From Dysosmobacter sp. Marseille-Q4140 (GTDB taxonomy: Bacteria > Bacillota > Clostridia > Oscillospirales > Oscillospiraceae), in NCBI GenBank assembly GCA_018228705.1, contig CP073694.1, positions 248,001 to 312,000 on the forward strand: DNA of 64,000 nucleotides, written 5' to 3'. Below are positions 17,348 to 25,341 of this stretch, one piece after another. The first letter of the stretch is position 1. Each line of letters begins with the position of its first letter. A program made the translations under genes and the position numbers. The notes under the pieces were generated by a model. That model was not told the origin of the DNA, made no database searches, and saw nothing but the letters and a program-made list of their open reading frames with translations.

Positions 17348-17423
17348 ATATCGCAGCAGCTTCCCGTCGCAGCAAGTCTATTGTGCACGCCATGAACCCC
17401 CGGCGGCAAAAGGAGGTCTTTCC

Positions 17424-19370
17424 TTGATTCGAATTGGCATCGCGCTTCCCTACCCTGAGGCAGAGCCCCTGGCTCAGGAGGTTTTTCAAGAACACACTGC
17501 TTATATGAAACGGCAGGTGCAGGACAACACGCACTACCTCCTGGAGACGATCGTCGCCGCAGCCACAGACGAAGTCCTGACCAACACGCCGGAGTGCGAC
17601 GTTATGATCGCCCGGGGCGGCACCTATCTGGACCTGTGCAAGCGGTCCTTCCCCGTGCCGCTTGTGGAACTGATCGTCAGCGGCTCGGATATCGTGGAAA
17701 TGCTGCTTCGCCTGCGCCACAATTACAGCGGCGTGCCAGCCGCGATCCTGGGCACCCAGAACATGGTCATGGGCGTGGAGCAGCTTGGCGAGCAGCTCAG
17801 CGTCGATGTGACCCCGTACACACTAAAAGAAAACACATATCAGGAGGTCCGGCAGACTGTGGAGCGGGCGGTCCGGGATGGAAAACGGGTGATCATCGGC
17901 GGAAAGATCGGCTGTCAGCGGGCACGGGAGCTGGGGATTCCCTCCATGCAGATCCTCTCCGGTCGGGATACCTTCTGGAATGCCATCGCAGAGGCCAAGC
18001 AGGTTGCAAAGATCAGCCTTGCGGAGCGGGAGAAAGCTCTGAGCCTCCAGACCCTGCTGGATAACGCGTACGAAGGGCTGTTTGCCATTGACCGAAACGG
18101 CTGTGTCTCCTTTCTGAACGCCGCCGCCATCCGCATCCTTCAGCTCTCCACCAGGGAACACTATCTGGGCCGGAAAGCCGCCGAGGTGCTCTCCTCCCCT
18201 GCGCTGAACAGGATCCTCTCGCTCTCCGGCGAATATGACGAGATCATCCCCTATAAAAATACGCACCTTTCGGTAAAGAAGGTCGAATTGCTGATGCACG
18301 GCGCCGTCGTCGGCAGTGTGGTGACAGTCCTCAACGCCTCGCAGATCCAGACCACTGAGGACAAGCTCCGCATGACCCTGCACCACAAGGGACACAGTGC
18401 CAAATACAGTTTTGATCAAATGATCATCCGCGCCCCCAGAATGCTGGAGTGCGTGCAGGAGGCCAAGGCCTTCGCCAGAACGGATTCCAACATCGTGATC
18501 GTCGGAGAATCCGGAACCGGGAAGGAGCTGGTCAGCCAGAGCATCCATGCCGCCAGCCGCCGCTCTCAAAACAATTTTGTGGCCCTCAACTGTGCCGCCC
18601 TACCGGAAAATCTATTGGAAAGCGAGCTGTTCGGCTATGTGGAGGGCGCTTTCACCGGCGCCGCCAAGGGCGGAAAGGCAGGCCTGTTCGAGATTGCGCA
18701 CAAGGGAACGATCTTCCTGGACGAAATCTCCGAGATTCCGCTGGGGCTCCAGGGGCGGCTCCTGCGAGTCCTGCAGGAGCGTGAGATCATGCGGCTGGGC
18801 GACAGCCGGATCATCCCCATCGACATCCGGGTCATCGCAGCCACCAACAAAAATCTGGAAGATCTGGTGCGTGCGGGAAAATTCCGGCAGGATCTGTACT
18901 ACCGGCTCTATGTGCTCCAGCTGAATATTCCTCCTCTGCGGGAGCGAAAGGAGGATATCCCGCCTCTGGTGGACAGCTTTATCCGAAAATTCCGGCAGCG
19001 GGAGGGGTTCCACACAGAGATTCACCTGACCCCGGCGGATTACGCGCTTTTGCAGGCACAGCCCTGGTACGGAAACGTCCGGGAACTGCGAAATTTCTGC
19101 GAGCGGTTCGCCGTTCTCTTCCAACCCGGCACCTCTCCTTCCGAACTGCTTGTCCATCTGCTGGGCGGCAAAAAAATCAGTCAGGCTGAAAGCGGCGGAC
19201 AAGCCCCCGCTCCGATCTGCGATCGGGAGCGCGTGCTTTCGGCACTGGAAGCCAGTCACGGCAACAAGACGCACGCCGCGGCCGAGCTCGGTATCAGCCG
19301 GGTGACCCTGTGGCGCCTGCTCAAGCAAATGGAGGATCCTGCTTCTCAGAAATCGCAGACCGGCAAATGA
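17424..19370 (+). CDS. PrpR-type sigma-54-dependent transcriptional activator
   Basis: Enhancer-binding protein of 648 aa. Residues about 1-170 form a PrpR_N (propionate catabolism activator) sensor domain. A PAS domain follows (about 210-310, DNAYEGLFAIDRNGCVSFLN). The AAA+ domain has Walker A GESGTGKE near 356, the sigma-54-contacting GAFTGA near 408 and Walker B GTIFLDEI near 430. The C-terminus is a Fis-type helix-turn-helix (KTHAAAELGISRVTLWRLL). AGGAGG is 7 nt from the TTG start. It is divergent from the tct-aldolase operon, whose sigma-54 promoter it should activate, probably on sensing the transported acid or an intermediate. Confidence 0.9.
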   Translation: MIRIGIALPYPEAEPLAQEVFQEHTAYMKRQVQDNTHYLLETIVAAATDEVLTNTPECDVMIARGGTYLDLCKRSFPVPLVELIVSGSDIVEMLLRLRHNYSGVPAAILGTQNMVMGVEQLGEQLSVDVTPYTLKENTYQEVRQTVERAVRDGKRVIIGGKIGCQRARELGIPSMQILSGRDTFWNAIAEAKQVAKISLAEREKALSLQTLLDNAYEGLFAIDRNGCVSFLNAAAIRILQLSTREHYLGRKAAEVLSSPALNRILSLSGEYDEIIPYKNTHLSVKKVELLMHGAVVGSVVTVLNASQIQTTEDKLRMTLHHKGHSAKYSFDQMIIRAPRMLECVQEAKAFARTDSNIVIVGESGTGKELVSQSIHAASRRSQNNFVALNCAALPENLLESELFGYVEGAFTGAAKGGKAGLFEIAHKGTIFLDEISEIPLGLQGRLLRVLQEREIMRLGDSRIIPIDIRVIAATNKNLEDLVRAGKFRQDLYYRLYVLQLNIPPLRERKEDIPPLVDSFIRKFRQREGFHTEIHLTPADYALLQAQPWYGNVRELRNFCERFAVLFQPGTSPSELLVHLLGGKKISQAESGGQAPAPICDRERVLSALEASHGNKTHAAAELGISRVTLWRLLKQMEDPASQKSQTGK

Positions 19371-19379
19371 TCCATGCTG

Positions 19380-19415
19380 CAAGCGCGGCGAAACCAAAGA
19401 GTTTCGCCGCGCTTG
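19380..19415 (+). terminator. Terminator-like hairpin after the activator gene
   Basis: Perfect 15-bp arms (19380-19394 and 19401-19415) ten bases after the activator stop. The U-run is weak (GCTGTCTCTC). It also sits just beyond the stop of the convergent membrane gene. Confidence 0.7.
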
Positions 19416-19423
19416 GCTGTCTC

Positions 19424-19864
19424 TCAGGCCGGTTTCCTTCGGAACAGCCGGTAGCGGGGCCAACTGCCGCCGCACAGCCGCCAGCGCAGATAGTCGTCCA
19501 CCACGATCACCGGCAGGGCCAGGAAATACCACAGTACCGCGTAGAGCAGGCACACCTGCCCCAGCACATTCAGCGGCAGATCGCTGTAATCCCAGATGTT
19601 CAGCCCCAGCCACAGATTCAGCACGCACCCGCTGGCAAACTCCACGACCGTGATGACCGCGGCGCCGATCAGCGCCTGGAGCACCAGGGGTGTGTCCCAG
19701 TCCAGCACCTCGTTGATGCGCCCCACGCCGATGAAGCACAGTCCTCCCACCAGCACCATGGTCCAGTGGCTCCAGCCCCGCCAGAGCAGCTCCAGGCAGA
19801 AATACCCCATGCCGCCCATCAAAAACAGCAGGACTTCCCGTCCCGCATTGCGCAGCCGCTCCAC
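19424..19864 (-). CDS. Small CmpB-like membrane protein (putative ABC permease family)
   Basis: An integral membrane protein of about 146 aa with four hydrophobic segments. The WDYSDLPLNVLGQVCLLY region near residue 90 resembles the PF06541 putative ABC-transporter permease (CmpB) family common in clostridia; no function is established. Start choice is uncertain: GGGAGG is 7 nt from GTG 19864, touches ATG 19870, and there is no site for ATG 19885. A second family member occurs at 42476. The gene stands alone between two hairpins. Confidence 0.65.
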   Translation of the reverse strand: MERLRNAGREVLLFLMGGMGYFCLELLWRGWSHWTMVLVGGLCFIGVGRINEVLDWDTPLVLQALIGAAVITVVEFASGCVLNLWLGLNIWDYSDLPLNVLGQVCLLYAVLWYFLALPVIVVDDYLRWRLCGGSWPRYRLFRRKPA

Positions 19865-19974
19865 GTCCATCCCTCCCGATATCATACAATATCCCTATTG
19901 TATGTCCCAGCAGGCGCGGATTATGCCCGGCGATAAATCCCGCCTCCGCCGGGCAAGCTATGGCGGGAGGAGGC

Positions 19975-20199
19975 ATGCATATGGCACATCTGAGCACGTA
20001 TTTTTCTCTGGAGGACCCCACCGGGGCCCACGATGTGAAGCGGATCAAACGGGAGCTGGACGGCCTGCCGGGGGTGACCTCCGTCAGCGTCAGCCCCGGC
20101 GGATGCCTGGCGGTGGATTACGATTCCACCGGTGTCCGGCAGTCCGAGATCCGGCAGAAGGTCCAGGAGCTGGGCTATCAGCTGCGGGCCACGGACTGA
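19975..20199 (+). CDS. HMA-like small protein lacking the metal-binding CxxC
   Basis: A 74-aa protein with a ferredoxin-like heavy-metal-associated pattern: VKRIKRELDGLPGVTSVSVSPGGCLAVDYD, then IRQKVQELGYQL. This matches the HMA spacing of copper chaperones, but the metal loop is occupied by DPTGAHD, without cysteines. It is probably a soluble cytoplasmic protein with a non-copper role. GGGAGGAGG precedes ATG 19975; ATG 19981 is also possible. No metal ATPase is nearby. A strong terminator follows. Confidence 0.6.
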   Translation: MHMAHLSTYFSLEDPTGAHDVKRIKRELDGLPGVTSVSVSPGGCLAVDYDSTGVRQSEIRQKVQELGYQLRATD

Positions 20200-20208
20200 G
20201 GCGAAAAG

Positions 20209-20248
20209 GACCCGGGAGAACCAAGTGTTCTCCCGGGTCTTTGTTTTT
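20209..20248. terminator. Bidirectional terminator
   Basis: Perfect 13-bp arms (20209-20221 and 20227-20239) followed by TTTGTTTTT on the plus strand, with an A-run before the stem serving the minus gene. It separates the HMA-like gene from the convergent yigZ-type gene. Confidence 0.88.
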
Positions 20249-20886
20249 CAGCTGATCTCCCGGCGGGGGCCCGGCAGCAGCTCCTCGCCGGCCTCCTCCA
20301 TGGAAAGAGCACCGGCGGACAGCTCTGTCAGCCGGGCGGAAAACATCTCCGCCCCGCCCTCGGGAAAGGCGGCGGTCAATCGGATGTCCGCGGCGTACTC
20401 CGTGTTCCGGATGACGCCGCCGCGCTCGGCGATCTCCAGCTTCACCCGCTCCAGCAGCGGATAGGTGCAGGGCACGGTCCACAGCGTCCAAAGGCTCAGC
20501 CGGCAGATGCCGGCGGCGGCCAGGGCGTCGTGCGCCCCTTTGGAATAGGCCCGGGTCAATCCCCCGGCCCCCAGCAGGATCCCGCCGAAGTACCGGGTCA
20601 CCACGCAGCACACGTCCGTGACGCCCAGGCGCTGGAACACGTTCAGCATGGGCTGGCCCGCTGTGCCCTGGGGTTCCCCGTCATCGGAGTAGCGGACGGT
20701 GTTCCCCTGCCGCAGCAGGTAGCACCAGCAGTTGTGCCGGGCGTCGTAGTGGCGCTTTTTCGTCTCCTCGATCCGGGCGCGGGCCTCGGCCTCGCTCTCC
20801 ACATGAAAGACCCGTCCGATGAAGCGGGACCGCTTCTCCACAAACTCGCTCTCCGCGTTCTCAAAGGGCACCCAAATCTCGCTCAC
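20248..20886 (-). CDS. YigZ/IMPACT family protein
   Basis: A 212-aa member of the YigZ/IMPACT (UPF0029) family. The N-terminal domain carries KSRFIGR-type and DDGEPQGTAGQPML motifs, then VTRYFGGILLGAGGLTRAYS at about residues 97-116, the most conserved block. A C-terminal DUF1949-like domain completes it. IMPACT homologues affect translation control in eukaryotes; the bacterial function is not settled. A GTG start at 20886 follows GAGGAGGAC. The hflX gene starts 1.3 kb upstream on the same strand and ends 25 bp before it, so the genes may be co-transcribed. Confidence 0.88.
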   Translation of the reverse strand: MSEIWVPFENAESEFVEKRSRFIGRVFHVESEAEARARIEETKKRHYDARHNCWCYLLRQGNTVRYSDDGEPQGTAGQPMLNVFQRLGVTDVCCVVTRYFGGILLGAGGLTRAYSKGAHDALAAAGICRLSLWTLWTVPCTYPLLERVKLEIAERGGVIRNTEYAADIRLTAAFPEGGAEMFSARLTELSAGALSMEEAGEELLPGPRREIS

Positions 20887-20911
20887 GGCCCGTCCTCCTC
20901 TTCTATGTCCG

Positions 20912-22189
20912 TCACTGGGGCGGCTCCGCGTAGGTCGCTACCCGGCCCAGGACCTTTGGCGTGCAGACCGCCGTCACGTCGATGGTGGCGCCGTACTCCA
21001 CGGACTCCACCTTGGCCTCCCGGTAGAGCATATCCAGCAAGCCGCCCTTGTCGTAGGGCAGGTGCAGCACGCAGCGGCGGCTGCCGCTGTCCAGCCGGTC
21101 GGCAATCTTCTTCAGCAGCGTATCCACCCCAGCGCCGGTGCGGGCGGAGATGGACACGATGTCCTCGCCGTGGGGCATGATCTCCCCCGGCGGGAGCTGG
21201 TCACACTTGTTGAACACGTCGATCCGGGGCAGCTCCCCGGCGCCCAGCTCCAAAATCAGGTTCTCCACCACCTGGGACTGCTGCTGCCACTCGGGATTGG
21301 ACACGTCAATGACGTGGAGCAGCAGGTCCGCGTATTCCAGCTCCTCCAGCGTGGCCTTGAAGGCCTCCACCAGCTGGTGGGGCAGCTTGCGGATGAAGCC
21401 CACGGTATCGGAAATCACCACGTCCAGCGTGTCTGAGACGGTCAGCAGGCGGCTGGTGGTGTCCAGAGTGTCGAACAGGCGGTTGTTGGCGGGGATGTCC
21501 GCCCCGGTCAGGTGGTTGAGAAGGGTGGACTTGCCCGCGTTGGTGTAGCCCACGATGGCCACCACCGGGATCTCGTTCTTCTGCCGCCGCTGGCGCTGGG
21601 TCCCCCGGACCCGGCGCACCTCCTCCAGGTCCGCCTTGAGCTTGTCGATCTTGCGGTGGATGTGGCGGCGGTCCGTCTCCAGCTGGGTCTCGCCGGGGCC
21701 CTTGGAGCCGATGGGCCCCTTGCCGCTGGTGCCCGCCTGGCGCTCCAGGTGGGTCCACATGCCGGTCAGGCGCGGCAGCAGATACTGATACTGAGCCAGC
21801 TCCACCTGGAGGCGGCCCTCCTTGGTCCGGGCCCGCTGGGCGAAAATGTCCAGGATCAGGGCGCACCGGTCCAGGACCTGGACCCCCAGCAGCTGGGTCA
21901 GCACCCGCATCTGGGAGGGGGACAGGTCGTTGTCGAAGATCACCATGGTGGCGCCGGTATTCTCGCAGTAGAGCTTGGCCTCCGCCACCTTGCCCTCGCC
22001 GATGAAGGTGCGGGGGTCCGGCGCGGGGCGGTTTTGCAGCATCATGCCCACGGTCTCCGCCCCGGCGGTCTCCACCAGGGCGCTGAGCTCCTCCAGTGTG
22101 GCTTCGTCGGCATTCTCCTCTTTTTTCAGCACCGGTGAGCTCAGGCCCACCAGCAGCACTTTGTCTCTGATCGTTTCCGTTTTTTCCAT
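20912..22189 (-). CDS. hflX: GTPase HflX
   Basis: Ribosome-associated GTPase of 425 aa. The N-terminal HflX domain includes RTFIGEGKVAE and VIFDNDLSPSQ. A GSKGPGETQLETDRR linker and coiled coil follow. The G domain has G1 GYTNAGKST near residue 213, G3 DTVGF near 258 and G4 NKCD near 325. HflX splits stalled or stressed 70S ribosomes. The reading frame stays open far upstream, but GGAAAGGGAATCG positions ATG 22189 as the start. A flavin reductase gene ends 22 bp upstream and probably shares its promoter. Confidence 0.93.
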   Translation of the reverse strand: MEKTETIRDKVLLVGLSSPVLKKEENADEATLEELSALVETAGAETVGMMLQNRPAPDPRTFIGEGKVAEAKLYCENTGATMVIFDNDLSPSQMRVLTQLLGVQVLDRCALILDIFAQRARTKEGRLQVELAQYQYLLPRLTGMWTHLERQAGTSGKGPIGSKGPGETQLETDRRHIHRKIDKLKADLEEVRRVRGTQRQRRQKNEIPVVAIVGYTNAGKSTLLNHLTGADIPANNRLFDTLDTTSRLLTVSDTLDVVISDTVGFIRKLPHQLVEAFKATLEELEYADLLLHVIDVSNPEWQQQSQVVENLILELGAGELPRIDVFNKCDQLPPGEIMPHGEDIVSISARTGAGVDTLLKKIADRLDSGSRRCVLHLPYDKGGLLDMLYREAKVESVEYGATIDVTAVCTPKVLGRVATYAEPPQ

Positions 22190-22211
22190 CGATTCCCTTT
22201 CCTTTGGGTAA

Positions 22212-22727
22212 TTACCGGGCGTAGGCCTCCACCACCTGTCCGGTGTAGATGCGGTGCCAGCCGCCCTTGGCGCCATAGTAGGGCAGGATGGTCCCCTCCG
22301 CCGACGGCAGGACGCAGGCGGGGTCCATGTCCTGGACATAGAGCTTCCGGCACACCAGGACCCACTCCGCCTCGTCAAAGAAGGGGGCGTCTCCGGCACC
22401 GTAGCGGACCGTCAGACCGCAGGCGGCGATCTTGTCGGTATCCCGGCCGCTGTGGCTGCCGCAGAAAGCGGTGGTCTGCTTCAGTTCCTTCGGCAGGACA
22501 GAGACAGTGAAATAGTCGCTGCTCTCCATGAAGGAGAAGGTGTGCCGCTCCGGCCGTACGTACACGGTGCATACCGGAAGGCTCCACAGCTGGCCCATCT
22601 GGCACCAGCCGATGGTCATGGTATTGCAGCCGCTCTTATCCCCGGCGGTCAGCAGGGGCGGCTGGGCGCCGAATACCCGCAGCACCTCCGGCGTCAGGGT
22701 TTGCAGCTCCACGGGATGCAGATTCAT
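22212..22727 (-). CDS. Flavin reductase-like protein
   Basis: A 171-aa protein of the FMN-binding split-barrel flavin reductase family. It begins with a typical PPLLTAGDKSGCNTMTIGW segment (about residues 23-42) and has VRPERHTFSFMESSDYFTVSVL near 58-77. It probably binds FMN and acts as a flavin reductase or flavoprotein; electron donor unknown. AAAGGAG precedes the ATG at 9 nt. First gene of a likely two- or three-gene unit with hflX and the YigZ gene. Confidence 0.85.
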   Translation of the reverse strand: MNLHPVELQTLTPEVLRVFGAQPPLLTAGDKSGCNTMTIGWCQMGQLWSLPVCTVYVRPERHTFSFMESSDYFTVSVLPKELKQTTAFCGSHSGRDTDKIAACGLTVRYGAGDAPFFDEAEWVLVCRKLYVQDMDPACVLPSAEGTILPYYGAKGGWHRIYTGQVVEAYAR

Positions 22728-22786
22728 AAAAAAACGCTCCTTTCCGGATCCTGGCAGATGGTCGCGATAATCATATGCATTGCATT

Positions 22787-22815
22787 AGTATATGCGCTTT
22801 GCCGGGAAAAGTAAA
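22787..22815 (-). promoter_or_regulatory. Promoter of flavin reductase-hflX
   Basis: Minus-strand TTTACT (22815-22810), 17-bp spacer, TATACT (22792-22787), about 60 bp upstream of the flavin reductase start. Confidence 0.5.
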
Positions 22816-22832
22816 GTTTTCCACGGAGTAAA

Positions 22833-22867
22833 AAAAGGGTCTGCTGACAAACGCAGCAGACCCTTTT
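22833..22867 (-). terminator. Terminator of rpmE
   Basis: Perfect 14-bp arms (22833-22846 and 22854-22867) with a run of six T on the minus side, starting 14 bp after the rpmE stop. Confidence 0.9.
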
Positions 22868-22880
22868 CGATGTGTCAGAC

Positions 22881-23084
22881 TTACTTGTCCAGGCCGAACT
22901 TCTTGTTGAACTTGGCCACGCGTCCGCCGGTATCCACCAGCTTCTGCTTGCCCGTGAAGAAGGGGTGACACTTAGAGCAGACTTCCACCTTGATATCCTT
23001 CTTGGTAGAACCTGTCTCAATCACATTACCGCAGGCGCAAGTAATCGTAGTCTGCTGATAATTGGGATGGATTCCTTCCTTCAT
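22881..23084 (-). CDS. rpmE: 50S ribosomal protein L31 (zinc-binding type)
   Basis: Ribosomal large-subunit protein of 67 aa. CACG at residues 16-19 and [10 protein letters not shown] near residue 36 supply the cysteines of the zinc-binding (C+) form. KEGIHPNY at the N-terminus is diagnostic. L31 bridges the two subunits. AGAGGTGA precedes the ATG. It is monocistronic, with its own promoter and a strong terminator. Confidence 0.97.
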   Translation of the reverse strand: MKEGIHPNYQQTTITCACGNVIETGSTKKDIKVEVCSKCHPFFTGKQKLVDTGGRVAKFNKKFGLDK

Positions 23085-23152
23085 TGCTCTCGTTCACCTC
23101 TTTCTCTTCCAGACTACCCTTGGGAAGCTTTCACCTCACAAAAGCGAACTTT

Positions 23153-23181
23153 AGTTTACCACAGTCCCCTTTGAAATGCAA
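23153..23181 (-). promoter_or_regulatory. rpmE promoter
   Basis: Minus-strand TTGCAT (23181-23176), 17-bp spacer, TAAACT (23158-23153), giving a leader of about 60 nt. Confidence 0.6.
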
Positions 23182-23253
23182 GCATTTTTCACAGAATTTT
23201 CAGATTTTTTTGTCTCCCGGTAGCATTCTTTTTGCTTTTTTGCGTTTCTTTCC

Positions 23254-23282
23254 TTGAAATGCAACGTTCCGTGCGGTATTAT
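23254..23282 (+). promoter_or_regulatory. Promoter of the GGDEF-EAL gene
   Basis: TTGAAA (23254-23259), 17-bp spacer, TATTAT (23277-23282). Two further TATAAT hexamers follow at 23285 and 23295, so the exact -10 is open. Confidence 0.55.
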
Positions 23283-23324
23283 GATATAATATTGTATAAT
23301 TTCCCAAAAAAGAAGGTGTGCGCT

Positions 23325-25268
23325 GTGATCCGTTGGTCCTTGCTGGCGGAATTCTTTTCGCTGTTCATTTTGGGCATCATCTTTGTCCGCTACTACTGCT
23401 ACGAGCGGAAAGTGGCCTTCACCCGCAAGCGGAGGCTGTTTTTATTCTGCCTGCTCTCTTCCGGGGCTTCCATCCTGCTGAATATCCTGTGTGTGTTCAC
23501 TCTGGCCCGGCCGGACGCGGTCCCTCTGTGGGTGAACATGGCCCTCAACACCCTGTATTTCCTGCTCAGCGCCGCCATGTGCTCCCTGTTCGCCTATTTC
23601 CTGCTGGTGCTGATCCTGGAGCACGTCTACGGTTCCCGGTGCCTGCGCTCCGCCCGGCGGGTCCTGATGGTCCTGACGGCCGCCTTTGCGGCCCTGTCGC
23701 TGGCCACCCCCTTCACCGGCCTGCTGTTCTACTTTGACGAAAACGGCTACTACCAGCGGGGCCCTCTGAACCAGATCGGCTACGGCTTTCTGTTTCTGGA
23801 GCTGCTGGTGCTGGCTATCTGCTTTTTCCGCAACCGCAGCAGCGTCTCCACCCACATGGTGTACGTCATGCGCAGCCTGCCGCCCTTCATTCTTGCGCTC
23901 TCGTTGTTCCAGCTGTGCTACCCGGAGATCCTGCTCAACGGCACACTCAGCGCCGCCGCTATCCTGATCCTCTTCATCGCCTTCCAGAGCCACACCAACG
24001 ACCATGACAGTCTCACCGGCGTCCGCAGCCACAACAATTTCCTCACGGAACTATCCCTGCGGATCGCGGGCCGCCAGCCCATCCAGGTGATCATGGTGTC
24101 GCTGCTGTCCCTGTCGGACATCAATCTCCAGCACGGCCACGCCGTGGGCGACGCCGTGCTGTATGAGGCGGCCCAGTATCTGGAGCGCTTCTCTCCCCAG
24201 AGCCGGGCCTTCCGACCGGGGAACACCTCCTTCGCCCTGGTGCTGCCATGGACTTCCCAGCAGCAGGCCGACCGGGATCTGGAGGCCGTCCGCGCCCGTT
24301 TTCAGGAGCCCTGGGTCCTGGGGGATCTGGTCTGCCGCTCCGACTTCTGCATGACGGACCTTTGCTGTGCGGACCGGCCCAGCGGCTCCGCCGAGCAGAT
24401 CCTGGAGCAGCTGGAGTACGCCCTGTCCCTGGCCAAGGCGGACCGGGGCGTGGTCCGGTTTGACGAGCGGGTGGCCCGCAGCCTGCGGCGCAAGCAGGAA
24501 CTGATCGGGACCCTGCGCCGGTCCATCCAGGAGCGGCGGTTCCGGGTGTGGTATCAGCCCATTTACAGCTGCCGGGACAAGCGCTTTTGCTGCGCGGAGG
24601 CCCTGCTGCGGCTGATGGACCAGGAGGGCACCATCATTCCCCCGGACACCATCATCCCCCTGGCGGAGGAGACGGGCATGATCGGGGACCTGACCTGGCT
24701 GGTGCTGGAGGAGGTCTGCCGCCTGCTCAGCAGCGGAACGGTCCCGGAGCTGGAGTCGGTGTCGGTGAACCTCTCTATGCAGCAGCTGCTGGACGAGGAC
24801 CTGTCCCACCGGCTGCTGTCCATCCTGGACGCCTACGGCCTGACACCGGACCGGGTGAAGCTGGAGATCACGGAGCGGTTCCTGCTCCACGACGCCCGCC
24901 ACGCCCGGCGGCAGCTGGCAGCGCTGAAGTCCGCGGGGTTTGAGATCTACATGGACGATTTCGGTGTGGGCTATTCCAACCTCTCCAGCGTGCTGGACTA
25001 TCCGCTGGACTGCATCAAGCTGGACCGGAGCCTGATCCGCCGGCTGCCCGGAGACCAGCGCTCCCGCCTGATGGCGGAGACGCTGCTGACGCTGTTCCAC
25101 CGGCTGGACAAGACGCTGATCGTGGAGGGCGTGGAGACCGCTGAGCAGGCCGAATACCTGGCGGAACAGAACGCCGACATGATCCAGGGATTCTACTATG
25201 CCTGCCCCATGCCCCAGGAGGCCCTGGCAGAATTCTTCCGGGACCAGGATGCAGCGTCTGAGATGTGA
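23325..25268 (+). CDS. Membrane c-di-GMP phosphodiesterase (degenerate GGDEF plus EAL)
   Basis: A 647-aa signalling protein. About seven helices fill residues 1-230. A GGDEF-like domain follows (HDSLTGVRSHNNFL near 237), but the catalytic GGDEF loop is replaced by PGNTSF, so cyclase activity is unlikely. The C-terminal EAL domain (about 395-640) keeps its active-site blocks: EALLRL, NLSMQQL, LEITERF, MDDFGVGYSNLS, IKLDRS and VEGVETAEQ. It should therefore hydrolyse c-di-GMP. GTG 23325 follows AGAAGGTG; upstream in-frame codons overlap the promoter and have no ribosome site. It stands alone between its promoter and a strong terminator. Confidence 0.87.
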   Translation: MIRWSLLAEFFSLFILGIIFVRYYCYERKVAFTRKRRLFLFCLLSSGASILLNILCVFTLARPDAVPLWVNMALNTLYFLLSAAMCSLFAYFLLVLILEHVYGSRCLRSARRVLMVLTAAFAALSLATPFTGLLFYFDENGYYQRGPLNQIGYGFLFLELLVLAICFFRNRSSVSTHMVYVMRSLPPFILALSLFQLCYPEILLNGTLSAAAILILFIAFQSHTNDHDSLTGVRSHNNFLTELSLRIAGRQPIQVIMVSLLSLSDINLQHGHAVGDAVLYEAAQYLERFSPQSRAFRPGNTSFALVLPWTSQQQADRDLEAVRARFQEPWVLGDLVCRSDFCMTDLCCADRPSGSAEQILEQLEYALSLAKADRGVVRFDERVARSLRRKQELIGTLRRSIQERRFRVWYQPIYSCRDKRFCCAEALLRLMDQEGTIIPPDTIIPLAEETGMIGDLTWLVLEEVCRLLSSGTVPELESVSVNLSMQQLLDEDLSHRLLSILDAYGLTPDRVKLEITERFLLHDARHARRQLAALKSAGFEIYMDDFGVGYSNLSSVLDYPLDCIKLDRSLIRRLPGDQRSRLMAETLLTLFHRLDKTLIVEGVETAEQAEYLAEQNADMIQGFYYACPMPQEALAEFFRDQDAASEM

Positions 25269-25292
25269 TGCCGCCTCCTTCAAAAATCGATC

Positions 25293-25328
25293 AAGCCGCC
25301 GGAGCGAAACGCTCCGGCGGCTTTTTTT
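25293..25328 (+). terminator. Terminator of the EAL gene
   Basis: Perfect 14-bp arms (25293-25306 and 25310-25323, loop AAA) with a seven-T run. It also lies 14 bp beyond the addA stop on the other strand. Confidence 0.92.
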
Positions 25329-25341
25329 CGGGAAGAGCCTC

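Larger units (their letters stand above)
16949..17423. promoter_or_regulatory. 475-bp divergent regulatory region between tctC and the PrpR-type activator
   Basis: No credible gene lies here. In order from tctC it holds a 5' leader, a sigma-54 promoter (17023-17038), an AT-rich stretch to about 17110 suited to DNA bending, a TGTTTCA half-site (17136-17142), a long dyad (17176-17199), a cluster of four half-sites (17300-17333), and a sigma-70-type promoter for the activator (17319-17347). The A/T content is visibly higher than in the surrounding genes. Confidence 0.75.
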
